Below, one piece after another: positions 1 through 14,082 of a stretch of 64,000 bases of DNA; position 1 is the first letter of the stretch, and every line of letters begins with the position of its first letter. Location of the stretch: contig CM046309.1 of assembly GCA_025267735.1 (NCBI GenBank), positions 30,326,702-30,390,701 of the forward strand. The letters run 5' to 3'. This DNA is from Mactra quadrangularis (taxonomy: Eukaryota; Mollusca; Bivalvia; Venerida; Mactridae). The position numbers and the translations under genes were made by a program. A model generated the notes under the pieces. It worked only from the letters and a program-made list of their open reading frames with translations. It searched no databases and was not told where the DNA came from.

Positions 1-589
1 ATTGCGGGCAATCTTATGTTGACATTTTGCGGTAGATATGGGAAAAACCCGTAAATAGCTAAATTACGGACTACGGCTTCAGGAAAGACGGGACGGTTAG
101 AAAATGACCACCTGTATGTATGTGGAAAACCCTCCATTATGTAGATGTGCATTAAGGATATAAGATAAACTTTAGATACTAAATTTAAAAAGGAAACGAG
201 TTATTTGTTGTTTTATTCCTTCAATGGCTCAGAAGTCAGTGGAATTCTTCATGGACCTACGTATGTGGTGTTCTCTATTTACATATACACATACATGTAT
301 TCATATGGAAACAATAAAAATTGATAAGATTAATAACAATTAGATTCTACGTGTTAATATGCACCATGATTGCATAATAAAAAATATAATATTTACATGC
401 AATTTATATAATCTATTGAATTGAAGTATATGATTCAATTATATCGATGCATGATTACTGTAATCATGAAAGTGTTAATATAATATATATTAATGTTTGA
501 TTTCAATGAAGGGAATTCATATTTGTCTATTTTTATCATAAGCCACAATACTAACACGCTGCAACACAACACACCATTGTACATATCTT

Positions 590-1880
590 GACACAACACA
601 CCATACCCAACTATATAACCACACATCACTATTCATCACACCACATCACACTTCATCACACATCATCACACCACATCACACCGAAACACAGATAAGCACT
701 TATAAAAAAACAAAAAAAAACTTTAATTTAATATATATATTAATTTCACCACATCACACCGCAAATTAACATATATCACGTACACTACACGTACCACATA
801 CCATCACATAACATAGTATGTTAGTACATACCACATCACAAAGAATCACATTACACAAAATAACACCAAACTCTTCCACATCACATAACACGACATATCA
901 TAGCTAGATACAAGAAACCATACACATGTTACCACAGAACAACACATCCCACTTATCACAGTACACCACACACCTTCAAATCCCATAACAACACATACTG
1001 CATCACATTACACTACACCACACTGTCACATCACTGTACACCACACACCTTCACATAAGAAACCACAAATCACATCACACAATACAACACACCTTCACAT
1101 CACATAAAATACACACCATCATACCACATTACAACACACACTATCACATCACATTACAATACACTACATCACATCACACAACACACCATCACATCACACA
1201 CCACAACGTACACACCATCACATCACACTATACCACACACCTTCACATCACATAACAACACACACCATCACATCACAAATCATTACACCACACACTACCA
1301 CATAACATAACACTACACCTTCACATCACACTACAGCACACACTATCACAACACACGGCACCACACACTTTCACATCATATAAGAATACACACCGTCACA
1401 TCGCACTGCACCACACACCTTCACATCACATAACGCGACATACAATCACATCACCTTACACCACACACCTTCACATAACAATACATGTACACTATCACAT
1501 CACACTACACAACATATACACACCATCACATCACATTACAACACTCACCATCATATCACCCTGCACCACAGACAATCACATCACACTTCATAACGTACAC
1601 ACAGTCACATCACACTACACCACACTACACCAAATAACATTACACGTACTACACCACGCGCACCATCACTTCACACTACACATCACAATACACCACACAG
1701 CACCACACTACATAACACATCACATAACGACACACATAGTCAGGGGTTCATATAAAATCCCTGACATAGTACACCACTCAAGTGAACTATCACTTCACCA
1801 CATCACATCAGACATCACCATATCACACTAAGGCGAATCATACCATGCACACACTACACAACACCACATCACATCAAATG
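590..1880. repeat. Degenerate CATCACA / CACCACA array, unit A
   Basis: About 1.3 kb of degenerate repeats of ACCACACACC, CATCACATCACA and similar words, about 420 bp upstream of the PEX7A start codon. One strand is almost free of G. No gene is seen in 1-2299. Near its 3' end is a short palindrome at 1739-1765 (GTCAGGGG, then TATAAAA, then CCCTGAC). The same array lies upstream of PEX7B, so it predates the duplication. Confidence 0.85.
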
Positions 1881-2299
1881 ATTTTTTTCAAAGAAAATTT
1901 ATCACTCATTCTTTAAAATGATGTCAAAGCGCTTAAGCTTGAATTTATGCGTCTATACTAAATTTGGAAAAATATCTTAAATTCCTTTTTCATTCTTTTT
2001 TTTTTGATTTTTGGTATAGGAAGAGATTGTTTCATATTATTAAATAAACTTTAAAGATTCTGTGGTCGAATAAATCTTTATATGACAACTAAGAAACAAA
2101 TTCATGTCTAATAAACGTCTTCATTATGGTTTAAAATAATGATTACACAAATGCAACTATTTTTTATTCAAAATAAGAAGGCCTGGACTTTTTGTAATAA
2201 AGGGGAGATTACTCATGTACTCAAACTTTTACGACATCTCTGGTCACGGATGTCAAAATTAATTAGGACGTTCCGTAAAAATGTGCAAAACTAATCAAC

Positions 2300-5200
2300 A
2301 TGACTTTGTCATTCAGAACAAAAGATAGACACGGATATTCTGTGCAATTTTCACCTTACATTTCTTCTCGATTTGCATGTTGCACGTCTCAATATTATGG
2401 AATTGCTGGTACTGTACATGAATTCGGACATTATTATTTCGGATAAACAAATGTATATTTGCATTTCCTGCCACTTATTTTCATTAAAATATTTTAGAAT
2501 AGATGAAATTCTACTTATACAGAATTTATGTGCTGCAGGGAGTCAGGTACTGGGGAGCCAATAATATTTTTTTTACTTTTACTAATAAAATTTACAGATC
2601 TATAGATGGGTTAAGCTCACTGCAGGCTTCAAAACTGCTCTTATTATAGAAGCAATGCAACAAATATAAGAAAACATTGACTTAAATTTGATGAGTCAGT
2701 ACAAAACTAGTCTTCATTCTTCTTTATTTAATGTTTTTTATTTTTTTTGTTTATTAAGTTTTGCACTGACTGTATCAAAAAGTCTTCTCATGGAGTTTTT
2801 CTGTTCATGTTTTAGGTAGAGGTACATTGTTTATATTAGATGTAAGATCAGGTTGTATAGAACCTATCAGAATCTATGAATGGAATGATGGTATATTTGA
2901 TGTTACATGGGCTGAAAATAATGAAAATGTTGTGATAGCTGGTGCTGGAGATGGGTCACTCTTACTGTATGATGTTAAAAACCCTAAGGTTTGTTTTATA
3001 AATTATTTACCCTTTTTCCATGACATCATTCTTTGGTTGTTGTAGCATGACTGTAGCAAAGGGCTGTCACAATTGTTATAAAAAACAGAAAATGGTTAAT
3101 CATTTGCTTGAAAATGATTAGAATTTGTTAATCGTTGGTCATTTTTCTGAAAACAATTAACATATAGTCATTGCTGTTGCTTCATATTATTGGGGGGGGG
3201 GGGGGAGTGGTCACCAAGTCATACTTTATCCAGAGATTTTATAAGAAAGGATGATTACCCAATTCCTGAAATTGAAATGAATGTCTTCTTGAAATCATAT
3301 CGGAGTCAATTAAACAGAAAATTGTGAAAGTCCTACTGTCACACAAGACAGTAATTTTAATATCTCCCTGTGGCAATATATTTATTATCTTCCTCAAAGT
3401 TTGTGAAAATTTCATTAAATATTTATTAGAATACAATACATGTTAATATGAAGCTATTGGCTTGACTGCAGGTTTACCCAGAGGCTGTTTTGACTTGTCC
3501 AAAAGTATATTGTTTCAATTATGTATCAGTGTCATATTACAAATTATCACAAAACTTGACAAAGATAATAAATATTATATATTGCCACAGGGAGATATTA
3601 AAATGGAAACAAATCAATGATAAAGATCGCTATATTGATGTAATGAACTTTTTTTCCATACAAGTAAGATTTTTTTCTATGCAAAATTTAATTATTTAAA
3701 AAAATTCTCTAGATATAGCTGGTTGAACATGTGGTGTAAACCCATCAAAATCCAACTTTGTTGATATCCTGAACTAGAAACTTTAAACTGTTTTCTTAGT
3801 ATTGTCTGTACTTCATGTATGAAGATAGGAAAGTAGATAACTTATGTTGATAGTACTTTCATATTGAGCAAGCAGAACTTGTTTTGTACAGATAGAGAAA
3901 ATGCAGATTTACTTTTCATGGTGTAAATTTCAAAATTTAGCCAAGATTATCATTCTTAAAGCTAAGAATCCATATAAATAGTGTAAGAACAATATGATAA
4001 ATTTATTGCATGATCTAATAGACAGATTAATTCAAAATGTATTATTTTATACATTATATTTTTTCAAGGGTCCATTAAGAGTATACAAAGAACATACAAA
4101 GGAGGTGAGTTGTGTTAGAGTTGTCTAGACAAATTGGAGATTAATATTGATCACTAAGTAATTGTTTTAATCATAATTTTTAATTTATGATTTATGACTT
4201 TTAATTTAACATCATGTATGGTGTAAATTGGTGTTAAAATTTGCTTCTAAACTCTTGAATATACTTGCTTTATTCTATAGCCTATTTTACAATCTTTTAC
4301 TGTACATTATTTACCGATCATCATTACCTTTAAGTGGATAGTTATCACAGTACACTTGATCACCTGGATGGAGTGAAGCTATCATAGCAAATTTCTTGCT
4401 TAAGAAATAAGCATACATAGGCGGATCCAGCAGGGAGGGGTCTGGTTTTCCGTTTCCCCCCCCCCCCCCCCGAAAAAGTTCGGGCCTCCTCATAAAAAAT
4501 TCCTGGATCCGCCCTGGTACCCATAATTAGATTTAAACTTTGAAACTCTTGGTCTCTACATGCATGCCGTGCCAATAGAATTCTGTTGTTATCATGGTAG
4601 GATTTAGTTCTTTTAGCCATCCTTTCATCATGTAATTGTTGTATATGATGCTTCGACATGTACCTACTGCATACATATATATGATTCTTAACAATATTCT
4701 ATTCTATCATTCAAGGTAAATTCAGTCAGTTGGAGTCAAACAAGAGATGAAAATTTAATTTTAACTGGATCTTGGGATAAACTTATCAAATTGGTAAACA
4801 CAATTTTGTCATTTATATGGTCCTCCAGGTAGAGAGGATGTGTTGAGAGAACAAGACGAGTGTATGATTTGTTGTCTGTAAACTAAAAAAACTCAAGTCG
4901 GGATCTTACAGCAAAAGTTTGCGAGTGTATATATTTATACCTTGTAATCTGGCGAATGACTATGTTCAAGAATTGTAAAAATCTGTGAATTTTTGTATTC
5001 TCATTCTTTATACTGAATTTATTTTAGCTTGATTGTGAAACAAGTTCTTACAACTTAGATTAATCACTTTGAGTGTGCTTCCTGGTCACCAATTTTGAGG
5101 TAGTATGATAAAGTTTCTTGCTCAAGGAAACAATGGGGTAGTTTATCATGATAATACATAGACGTGTATAGTGGTTAAGTGAGCTGACTTTTAATCACTG

Positions 5201-8200
5201 TATACTTTACATGATAGATGGTTGTAGGGTTATGTGGCAGTTACTTACAGAAGATGGCAGCCTAGTTATTGGTGCATTCCAAAATCAATGGTTAGGTGAA
5301 TTATCTATCTCATTATGACTGTTTGAAAATGTGTAAAACAATTGAATCTCAATAAAACAATCTTGATGAACATTTATATAGGAAAATTTAGCTGCCTGGC
5401 TAGCATAGTCAGTAGTAGACAATTCTTTCAATTGAGATATGTAGGTTTCATTTCAAGATGGGGCATACTGTCATAGAACTTGGTCATGAAACATTTTATT
5501 TGGCTGTTTTCTCCAACCACTGACAAGTGAAATGACTTTAAACGCTAAACTAAATAGACTATGATAGAAGAAGAAGAAGATAGAAGAAGATATAATGTTT
5601 TATGTATATTTTATTTCAGTGGAGTATAGACAGTCCTAAATCATTAAGTACATATACTGGTCATGAAGGTATTGTGAATACTGTTATATGGTCACCAAGG
5701 ATACCAGGATGTTTTGCTTCTGCATCAGGTATAGTATATACTACATACCAGCAGTGATATATTCATAATTGCTTTCTATAGCAATGGGTTTTAAATGACT
5801 GGTTCATAATCCATAGACAAAATCAACTTCAATGCTATTGATTGTGTCCTTGTTTCGTATTTCAGTCATTTCTCATTATTTCGACTTTGTTCATCGTCGG
5901 ATATCCCAAGATACATTACTCTGCTATACTGCGTTATGTACCGTGGGCCATTTGGTTAGAAAAATCTTGCATAATAAAGTAAACATGAATAATTAATGAG
6001 GCAGTTTCATTGGTTCCGCAAGAAAACCACTGCGGAAAACTTTCGCAATAAAATTACGCAACCATTTTTATACGCCCGTTTTGAAAAAACGGACGTATTA
6101 TGTTATGATGTTGTCCGTCTGTCCGTCTGTCCGTCCGTGGACAATTGCTTGTCCGGATGATAACTCAAGAAAGGATGTACCTAGGTTCCTCAAATTTTAT
6201 GTGTGGATAGCCCTTGGGTGGAGGAGGTTCCCTATTGATTTTGAGACCCCAGGGTCAAAGGTCAAGGTCACTGGGACTTAAAATAGGTAAAACTTGTCCG
6301 GACGATAACTCAACAACGACTGTACCTAGGTTCTCAAAATTTTATGTGAAGGTAGCCCATGTGTCAAGGATGTGCCCTATAGGTTTATGGGGCCCCAGGT
6401 TCAAAGGTCAAGGTCACAGAGGCATTATATGGAAAAACTTTGTCTGGACAATAACTGAACAACCAATGTACCTAGGTTCACCAAATTATATGTGAGAGTA
6501 GCCCATATGTCAAGGATATGCCTTATTGGTTTTGGGGCCCCTGGGTCAAAGGTCAAGGTCACAGGGGCATCATATTGAAAAATATTGTCCGGGTAATAAC
6601 TCAACAATGACTGTACCTAGGTTCACCAAATTTCATGTGAGAGTAGCACATGTGTCAAAGATGTGCCTTATCAGTTTTGGGGAAACAGGGTCAAGTTTAA
6701 ACCTTCAACCAGAAGATATCAAATTACCAAGCAGTGACTTCAAATGTTCAATCAATATGTTAATAAAGTCAAAATGGCAAACAATAAAAACCTTGTCCGG
6801 ACAATAACTGAACCACCAATGTACCTAGGTTCACTAAATTTTATGTTACGGTAGCCCTTGTGTCAAGGATATGCCCTATTGGTTTTTGGGCTCCTGGGTT
6901 AAAGGTCAAGGTCACAGCGGCATCATATTGAAAAACCTTGTCCGGACAATAACTCATCAACGACTGTACCTAGATTCACAAAATTTTATGTGAAGGTAGC
7001 CCTTGTGTCAAGGATGTTCCCTATAGGTTTTGGGGCCCCAGGTTCAAAGGTCAAGGTCACAGAGGCATTATATGGAAAAACTTAGTCCAGACAATAACTG
7101 AACCACCAATGTACCTAGGTTCATTATATTTTATGTGAGAGTAGCCCATGTGTCAAGGATATGCCCTATTAGAGTTGGGGCCCCTGGGTCAAAGGTCAAG
7201 GTCACTGGGGCAACATATTGAAAAACATTGTCCGGGTAATAACTTAACAATGACTGCACCTAGGTTCACCAAATATCATGTGAGAGTAGCCCATGTGTCA
7301 AGAATGTTCCCTATTGGTTTTGGGGCCCCTTGGTCAAGTTTAAACCATCAACCAGAAGATATCAAATAACCAAGCAGTGACTTCAAATGTTCAATCAACA
7401 TGTTAATAAAGTCAAAATGGCAAACAATGGAAATAATGCTATATTTAATAAGTAACATGAAATAAGTTCACCAAATTTTATGTGAGGGTAGCCCATGTGT
7501 CAAGGATGTTCCCTATTGGTTTTGGGGTCCCTGGGTCAAAGGTCAAGGTCACAGGGGCATCATATGGAAAAACTTTGTCAGGACAATAACTAAACAATGC
7601 TTGTACCTAGGTTAACCAAATTTTATGTGGATCAGCCAATTTGTCAAGGAGTAATGTGTTGATAGCTCATTGGTAGAGGATGTTCCCTTTTGATTTGGAG
7701 ACCCTAGGGTCAAAAGTCAAAGTCACTGGGACTTAATTTATATTGAAACATTTTCCGGACAATAACTCAATAATGATTGTACCTAGGTTCACCGAATTTT
7801 ATTTAAGGGTAGCCTAAATGTCTAGCATATGCCCCTTTGGTTTTAGGCCCCTGGGTCAAAGGTCAAAGTCACAAGGAAATCATGAGGAAAAACCTTGTCC
7901 AACTACCAACTTTATCTAAGATCACCAAATTTTATGTATCAATACTCTTTGGGTCAAGGGTGAGAACTTTTGGTTCTGAGGCCCCAGGGTCAAGGTCACT
8001 GGAAGTTTGTATGGGAAAACTTTGTGCCGGTGATAACTCAACCATGGCTGTACCTAGGTTCTCAAAATCTTTGCTTTGGATAGCCCTCCAGTTAAGGATG
8101 GGACCTATTCTGAGATCCCGGGGTCATTTATCAAGGTCACAGGGACTTCATATGAGATAGAACACAGCATGGACTGCACACTGGCGTATAATGCCCCGCC

Positions 8201-10673
8201 CAGCGGAGCTCTTGTTTGAAAATAAACATGTTCGTTGGTTTCTTTTTTAAGTAAGAAAAACCAAGTATGACGTCATTGTTATTGAAGAGTATTTAATTGT
8301 AACATGTGATTTCATTGAAAGAAGATTGGTCTCCCCTGCCTCATGCATATTTATGAATGCAAGATTTTGCCAGTCAAATTGCTCACAGTATGCATGAAGT
8401 GTAACGGAAGAAAATAGTTCAAAATACTGTGGTTGCCGACGATGGATTTAGTTTGGACCTTTTAAAATAGCAGAGATGATGAATAGTCACAATAAACTAA
8501 ATCTTTCTAAGGGAGATAATTCTGAAGTCTTAAGTAGCCCAATTTACCTTTAGTAAGGTAGTAGTTCTCATTCTATTAACTTAATTATCTTTATTAAGTT
8601 CATCATATTTGCACCTAATTGTATTTTCCTGCTTGTATCAATTTGTACTCGAGTATCAAATAGAATTATTCATGCATTCATAAATTACGCTTAATATCCC
8701 TAGTTTTACTTAATCAAAACATCAGAAATCTAGATGCAGCTTCAAACAATAGAGTTGTTTGTTAGCCGATTAGTGCAATGTAAAGCCAAAACATTTAACT
8801 TTCCTTTATAATCTATCATCCACCTGTCACTATTGTATAGTATGTATAATTCAATATTTTAAAGGTGATGGAACAGTGAGAGTATGGGATAGAAGAACAT
8901 CATATCCACAAACTGTGATATCTGCTCATCAGATGGAAGTTTTAACCTGTGATTGGAATAAATATGACCAGGTTTCTATATACTACAATACTGTAATATC
9001 AACTATACTTTAATTTTTGCTGAATCCTTAGTTGAACTATGCTTCATATCAAATAAAGTTCCATTTTAAATACCAGTACATGTAGTATTTTTTCTATTTC
9101 CATCCAGTTCTATGATGAGATACTGTATAAAGAAGCTTTATTTAATGTTGCATATAATCAGCAAATAACTTTAGCTATTTATAACAAACAAGGTATCCAC
9201 TACTTACCTGGCTGTTTTACTCTATCTTCCTAACACTACCCTATAAATGCTGAACACAAGGCAAGGGAGCTGCTAGTACCATTTTTTTACAGTCTTTGGT
9301 ATTACACAGTGTGTGATCATACCCTCAACTTCTTGTATCTGAAGCTAACTCTCTACCACTAAGCTATCAGGATGGTTAGTAATGAATATTATCTGAGATT
9401 ATCTCTATAAGCTCGTTAAATAAATATGGAAATTGAACCATTAAAATACCTCTAGTATTTTGTGACCTTTAACCTTTTTGTTATTTCAGAATAGATTATA
9501 CACTGGATCAGTTGACTGTTCTATACTTGGGTGGGATATAAGAAATCCAAAACAATGTATATGTGAGATGAAAGGTCATAGATTTGCTGTAAGACGTATA
9601 AAATCTTCACCATTTAATGGAAATACTCTAGCATCATGTTCATGTGACTTCACTGTCAGGTATGTAGAGTATTCTGTTTGTGTATGGTTGCTTATAATGG
9701 ATATATGCAACACAGTGTACAAATGATTGCCTATTTGGGGTTTGGTCAAGATGTTTTGTTTTCTATGGCCATTCTTCCTCCTGTCTCTGTATTTAGTTGG
9801 GTCATTGTTAGTTACTTATTAAGATATGTTCTTAGCATGGGTTATAAGCTAAGCTTCAGAGATCAAGGCTTATGGAGCAACATTGGGTAAGACAACTGAC
9901 TAACATGATGTGACTGAATAAAACATCAAAAAAGTTGTGAAAAGCACCATTGATTACAAATGCATTATTATTACAATGTATACATAAACAAACAATTAAT
10001 GATACTTTGGTAGAGAATGTCCACACATTGCTTAAATGCATTATATAACCATGCTCATGCTAACAATAAAGAATTTGGATACCGGTATTTAACCTCCATA
10101 GCATATAAGGAACATGATCAGTCTTGTATTTTACTAGTTTTAAAGGATAATGTTTTGGTATGACATTCTGCAAATATTAGAGAATTCAGCATATAATGAC
10201 ATCAAAACTAAAATACATTACATGTTATGTTCCTTTTGCTCATTGACTTTACATTGAACCAATCTTTGGCTAATCCTTGGCCCTATCGTCAATATACGTA
10301 AAATTGTCATTGGGCCAACAATGACCAAGGGTTCAGCCTACATGGAGCTGAAGAGCAAAATGAGGTTAGCCCAATGCTGGGTTCATTTGTTAGGCCTTGA
10401 AGAAATAAGCATTGTGCCAACACCTCTCTGCTATATGGGCATGTATTTTTAATGTTTTTTAGGCCTACATTTCTATATTAATCATATAATAACTATAATG
10501 TATGTTTTGTATTATTCAGGACATGGGATGTAAGACAACCACATGCCATGGAGATTATTGAACATCATACAGAATTTGTGTATGGTTTAGATTTTAATTT
10601 ACATATACCTGGACAAATTGTTGATTGTGCTTGGGATGAACTTATACATTTACATAAACCTAAATCTTTATGA
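2300..10673 (+). CDS. PEX7: PEX7 copy A: peroxisomal PTS2 import receptor (WD40), 8 exons
   Basis: Exons: 2300-2408, 2816-2988, 4069-4104, 4716-4793, 5620-5728, 8865-8971, 9490-9659, 10520-10673. All introns are GT-AG, phases agree, and the joined frame is 311 codons plus TGA. The product binds the N-terminal PTS2 signal of matrix enzymes in the cytosol and brings them to the peroxisome with PEX5L/PEX13/PEX14. The start [20 protein letters not shown] aligns with the N-terminus of animal PEX7 (RHGY, FSPY). WD40 signatures follow: [10 protein letters not shown] (~58), [10 protein letters not shown] (~124), [22 protein letters not shown] (in two parts, 156-177), TGSVDCS (209), [11 protein letters not shown] (276). 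Length is close to the ~320 aa of vertebrate PEX7. Compared with copy B it has Leu217 in place of a conserved Arg and Cys256 in place of a conserved Tyr. Intron 5 carries a 2.55-kb repeat insertion. The frame is intact, so it is probably expressed, but it is the more diverged copy. Confidence 0.96.
4419..4515. mobile_element. Short GGCGGATCC-type TIR element in PEX7A intron 3
   Basis: AGGCGGATCCAGCAGGGAGG at the left and CCTGGATCCGCCCT at the right form inverted ends around a poly-C run (about 4457-4471). Copy B lacks it: there GCATACCCATAG is continuous (27901 onward). The 97-bp length and ends resemble non-autonomous hAT-type elements; the family call is an inference. Confidence 0.65.
5892..8444. 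mobile_element. 2.55-kb TIR element carrying ~145-bp tandem monomers, PEX7A intron 5
   Basis: Absent from the matching intron of copy B, where CACTTTGTTTGGACC is continuous (30969-30983). Ends are CATCGTCGG (5892) and CCGACGATG (8436-8444), flanked by ACTTTGTT and ATTTAGTT, a plausible diverged 8-bp target duplication. Inside, 6120-8150 is an array of ~145-bp monomers, each with a TGTACCTAGGTTCACCAAAT block and a TCAAAGGTCAAGGTCAC block. A longer 642-bp unit is repeated (6691 and 7333). It opens with a GTCCGTC simple repeat (6115-6137). No transposase frame is seen; the 60-107 aa frames are shadows of the repeat. Confidence 0.8.
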
Positions 10674-11185
10674 TACATGTGTATATGTAGTATCAGTGCT
10701 CAACAATCTTCAAGTGCATAGCCATGGCTCTTTATGAGATGTTTTCCTTACAGCTCTTAGCATAGCCTTTACTGCATAGCACTTTAATTTCACAATGCAT
10801 ATTCTAAATGGTTTTAGATTAAAAGGGTTTAGAATTTGTGCATTTGACATATATTACAAGTATACAAGTATAATCCCTATAGATACAGCTATATTTGCGG
10901 GGTTTAGAACTCTTGCAATAGTTACTGACAGCAAATACAGAGAAAATTAAACCCCTGAGAAAATTACATGCTTTACCATATACATGTAATTGGACTGGAC
11001 ATTTAATGTAGGTGATGTACGAAATGTATTAAAGAATTTGGTAAATGATACGAACAATTCCTCTAGCTATGAAGAATTGATTTAAAGTTATCAGTGAAGA
11101 TCACTCTAATGAAAGCTTTATCTGTTTAAATTGATGTGGTTAAAGGTATTTATGTATGAACTTGTAAATTAAAGTGTTTCAGCAG

Positions 11186-11279
11186 AGCTAGCCAAAGGCG
11201 ATCTTCGTCTATGGCTCTTATACATATCTCTATATATACATATAAGAGTCATAGACGAAGATTGCCTGTGGAGCTAGCT
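11186..11279. repeat. ~94-bp imperfect hairpin 3' of PEX7A
   Basis: Left arm AGCTAGCCAAAGGCGATCTT and right arm AAGATTGCCTGTGGAGCTAG, extended inward by CGTCTATGGCTCTTATA and TATAAGAGTCATAGACG, fold into a long stem around an AT-rich loop. It lies about 510 bp after the PEX7A stop, in the 3' UTR or just beyond. The counterpart at 33854-33941 has lost TCATAG from one arm, which suggests a decaying MITE rather than a conserved RNA. Confidence 0.7.
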
Positions 11280-11523
11280 ACTATGCTTGACATGTTTTTG
11301 GATTGGTTCAGAAATTTATTGTTAAGAAATATTCTGGCTAAATTTGATCTAATTGCCTGATGCTGATATTTATATACATCAAAGACAACTGTTTTTGCTA
11401 GTAATGATTTTTATCTTCTTCCATACAAACTACCAATGCATGGTTTCATTTGGCCATTACCTTACTAAGGTGCTACCATTTTATATAATGACTTACTGAA
11501 ACATTTTTAATTGTTGATTGTTT

Positions 11524-13032
11524 CAGTAAAGTTCCGCTAATAAGACCACCTGGTGGTCTTACAGAAAGTGGTCTTAATAGCGAGTCGGACTTAATAGCGA
11601 ACCCACCTATTTATATATTGAGTATAACAGTTAGGTACCAAAAATTATTAACGTTGCCAGTGACTATTCATACAGTTAAAATGTCTTGTTAATGGTTACA
11701 ATGTACAAATAGAAAATAAGAATACTCATGCTATTATTTCCAAACATATGCATTTAACTTAATCATTTCAGACACTGTTTAAATCACAGTACTTTCAGGG
11801 GCAGATCCAACAAATTTTTCTGGTGGGGGAGGTCTTAACTTTTTCTAGGGGGGGGGGGTCCAAACTTTCGAACCACAACCACATTATACACTTTCTGCAG
11901 AATAATGCAACATATAAATAATAAAAACTACATAACCATTAAATCTATTTTAAGCATTGAGAAAAACTGCTTCATACTACATGTACTTAAAAATAACTTA
12001 AAGTCAAGAAATACACTTATGGACAAGTCCATTTATGAAATTCTCGGATAAAATCCAGACCCCCCTTACCTCCCTCCCCCCCCCCGCTAGATTCGCCTAT
12101 GCCTTTAATGATATTTTGTGAATTAATAATCTAACCAAGAAACTGACTGACAATATGATTTCGTCACCGCAAAATTCACGAAGTCCGTACCGTCGCAAGA
12201 CTTTATACCCATCGCGCTGTTCCGTATACTGGAGTTTATACCTATCCGACACGACGCTATGTTTCATTTTAATTTTGGCAGTTATTTTAATTTTAACAAT
12301 AGAATTGTACGCAAAATAATCAGATAGCTGGAACATATTTGCTAAAAACCGTATGCAAATTGATGAGACAGACGACTTTTCACATACTTGTAAAGGAAAT
12401 GCTACTTTCGTTTTCTTTGTTTAGAACCCTCTGTAAGAACGCTTACGTAAGCAGACGAAACGCATTCTTAACTAATTTTAGTTTGATATATCAAACAAAA
12501 ATATAGATTATCGCAGTCCGTCTGTTTAACTTTATTTTTAATTAATATTTAATTATTAAAAAAATAATTCGCGACGAAGTTTAGTTGATTTTAGGGACTA
12601 AGGGACTTGAGGTTTCACTTCACCAAACATTTGCAATCATTGACAATTACATTTTACAAACAATTTTTTTGTTCTTGATCAATGTTAACGATGTTTTCAT
12701 CACTTATTTTGTGGTTACTATGGGTATCTTGTCATACCTTTTACGTAATTGTATACATGTCAAAAATCAATTAAGTTGTATACACTTGATAAAAAGTTGT
12801 TACACAACGTGTCAACGACTGCTGTAGACTGGTCGTAATATTGGACCCCAAATTAGTGCAATTAGAGTGGTTGGGTCTAAAAAAGCAGTCGTATTACGGA
12901 ATAGCGGAACGATCTTATTATCGGACCTTACGACTATTGAAATATAGAGATAATAATTCGGGTCTTTCAAAAACTGCCCGTATTATGTAGTTGGTCTTAT
13001 TATCGGACCGGTCGTTAGGTGAGACTCTACTG
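11524..13032. mobile_element. pogo/Tigger-like non-autonomous element, 1.5 kb
   Basis: Left end CAGTAAAGTTCCGCTAATAA; the right end read on the minus strand starts CAGTAGAGTCTCACCTAACG and then has AATAAGACC like the left. A TA follows the right end (13033) and TT precedes the left. Unit B has the empty site GATTGTTATTTGATTTT (34182 onward), which identifies TA as the target. CAGTA ends and a TA target are typical of the pogo/Tigger branch of Tc1/mariner. No transposase is seen; the frames inside (80 aa or less) have no DDE motifs that I recognise. Confidence 0.75.
11797..12102. mobile_element. Nested GGGGCAGATCC-type element with poly-G/poly-C subterminal tracts
   Basis: AGGGGCAGATCCAACAAATT at the left and CTAGATTCGCCTATGCCT at the right form diverged inverted ends. 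G-runs (about 11850) and C-runs (about 12075) lie just inside in mirrored positions. It resembles the element at 4419-4515 and sits inside the pogo-like element. It is absent from unit B together with its host. Confidence 0.5.
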
Positions 13033-13034
13033 TA

Positions 13035-14082
13035 TTTGATTTAATCATTATTCATTATTTATTTGATTATGTTTGATTTTCTTTTATTTATTTTTATGCA
13101 ATAATAAAGGTAATATTATCTATGGACAGTTTTTTGTTTTTATATAAAAATGTATTTCCTTTTTATTGTTAGTGTATAATACTCACTATTATTCAACCAT
13201 AGTCATGTTCCTGACTTTAGTAATCCAGGATTTACATCAGTAGATGGAGAAGTTGTAGTTTCTTTAAGGGCAACCAGATACTGGTAAAAGACTAGTGTCC
13301 AGCAAAGTTAGTTTTTGTAAGAGACTGCCGTACTATGAAAAAAATGATTTATTGATTGTCACATTTAATGGTTGAGCAAAATACTCGATTAAATGTTCAG
13401 TAAAGTAGTTGGAATGTGAGAGAAGGTATTAAAGTAAGGAATGGATTTATTGACGAAACTGCTCTTATCTATATACTCGTACTTTCACACAGCTCAAGTC
13501 AAATTACATATACTGTCTTTACAACTCTCATGGAGTTCCATCTGATAGAAAAGGACCAAGGAACTAAATATTATTGCATTCGATACTTATTTATTCTTTC
13601 GTGAACCACCAATCGGTTACTAGGATTAAAATCTTCTTACATTACATGAACAATTCTTAACTTTTGGAAATCGCAAAAAACCAGTGAGAATTTACGTACA
13701 AAATTGAAAATGTAGGAGCCTTCTAGCAGTGCACCCAAGTGATTACAGGGTGCATAGATTTTCAAAAAACAACACATTTCATGTTTATAATTTATTTGAA
13801 GTCTTATTTGTTGATGTACATCAACTAATAAACAATATTAAGAGCATAATACACGTAGTTGTGCAATAGCCATTCTTAGTGAAGTGTTATAAAAGAGTAA
13901 GTATCAATGATTGCATTAACTTATTGAACAGTTTCAAACAACATGACTAACTATTTCAACAATTCATATCACTTAATTCATGATAAAAACAAAAAATATC
14001 TAAACAATGCTAGTATAGATTGAAGTTTAAATGATGTATTAAAAGGTTTTAAAATGGGACATGTAAGTGAAAAAAGAGTAAA
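13035..14082. other. Unit A 3' spacer, no gene seen
   Basis: AT-rich sequence collinear with 34192-34689 plus 39792-40270 of unit B. I see no exon-like stretch. It contains the empty target for the 5.1-kb foldback element (around 13566, AACTAAATATTATTGCATTC). Confidence 0.6.

Noticed and set aside
6081..8160. Several 60-107 codon frames in PEX7A intron 5
   Set aside because: All contain the translated GTCAAAGGTCAAGGTCAC repeat and are confined to the inserted element.
12097..12827. Transposase in the pogo-like element
   Set aside because: The frames at 12097-12336 (minus) and 12585-12827 (plus) are short, overlap a nested element or AT-rich DNA and show no helix-turn-helix or DDE-type motif.
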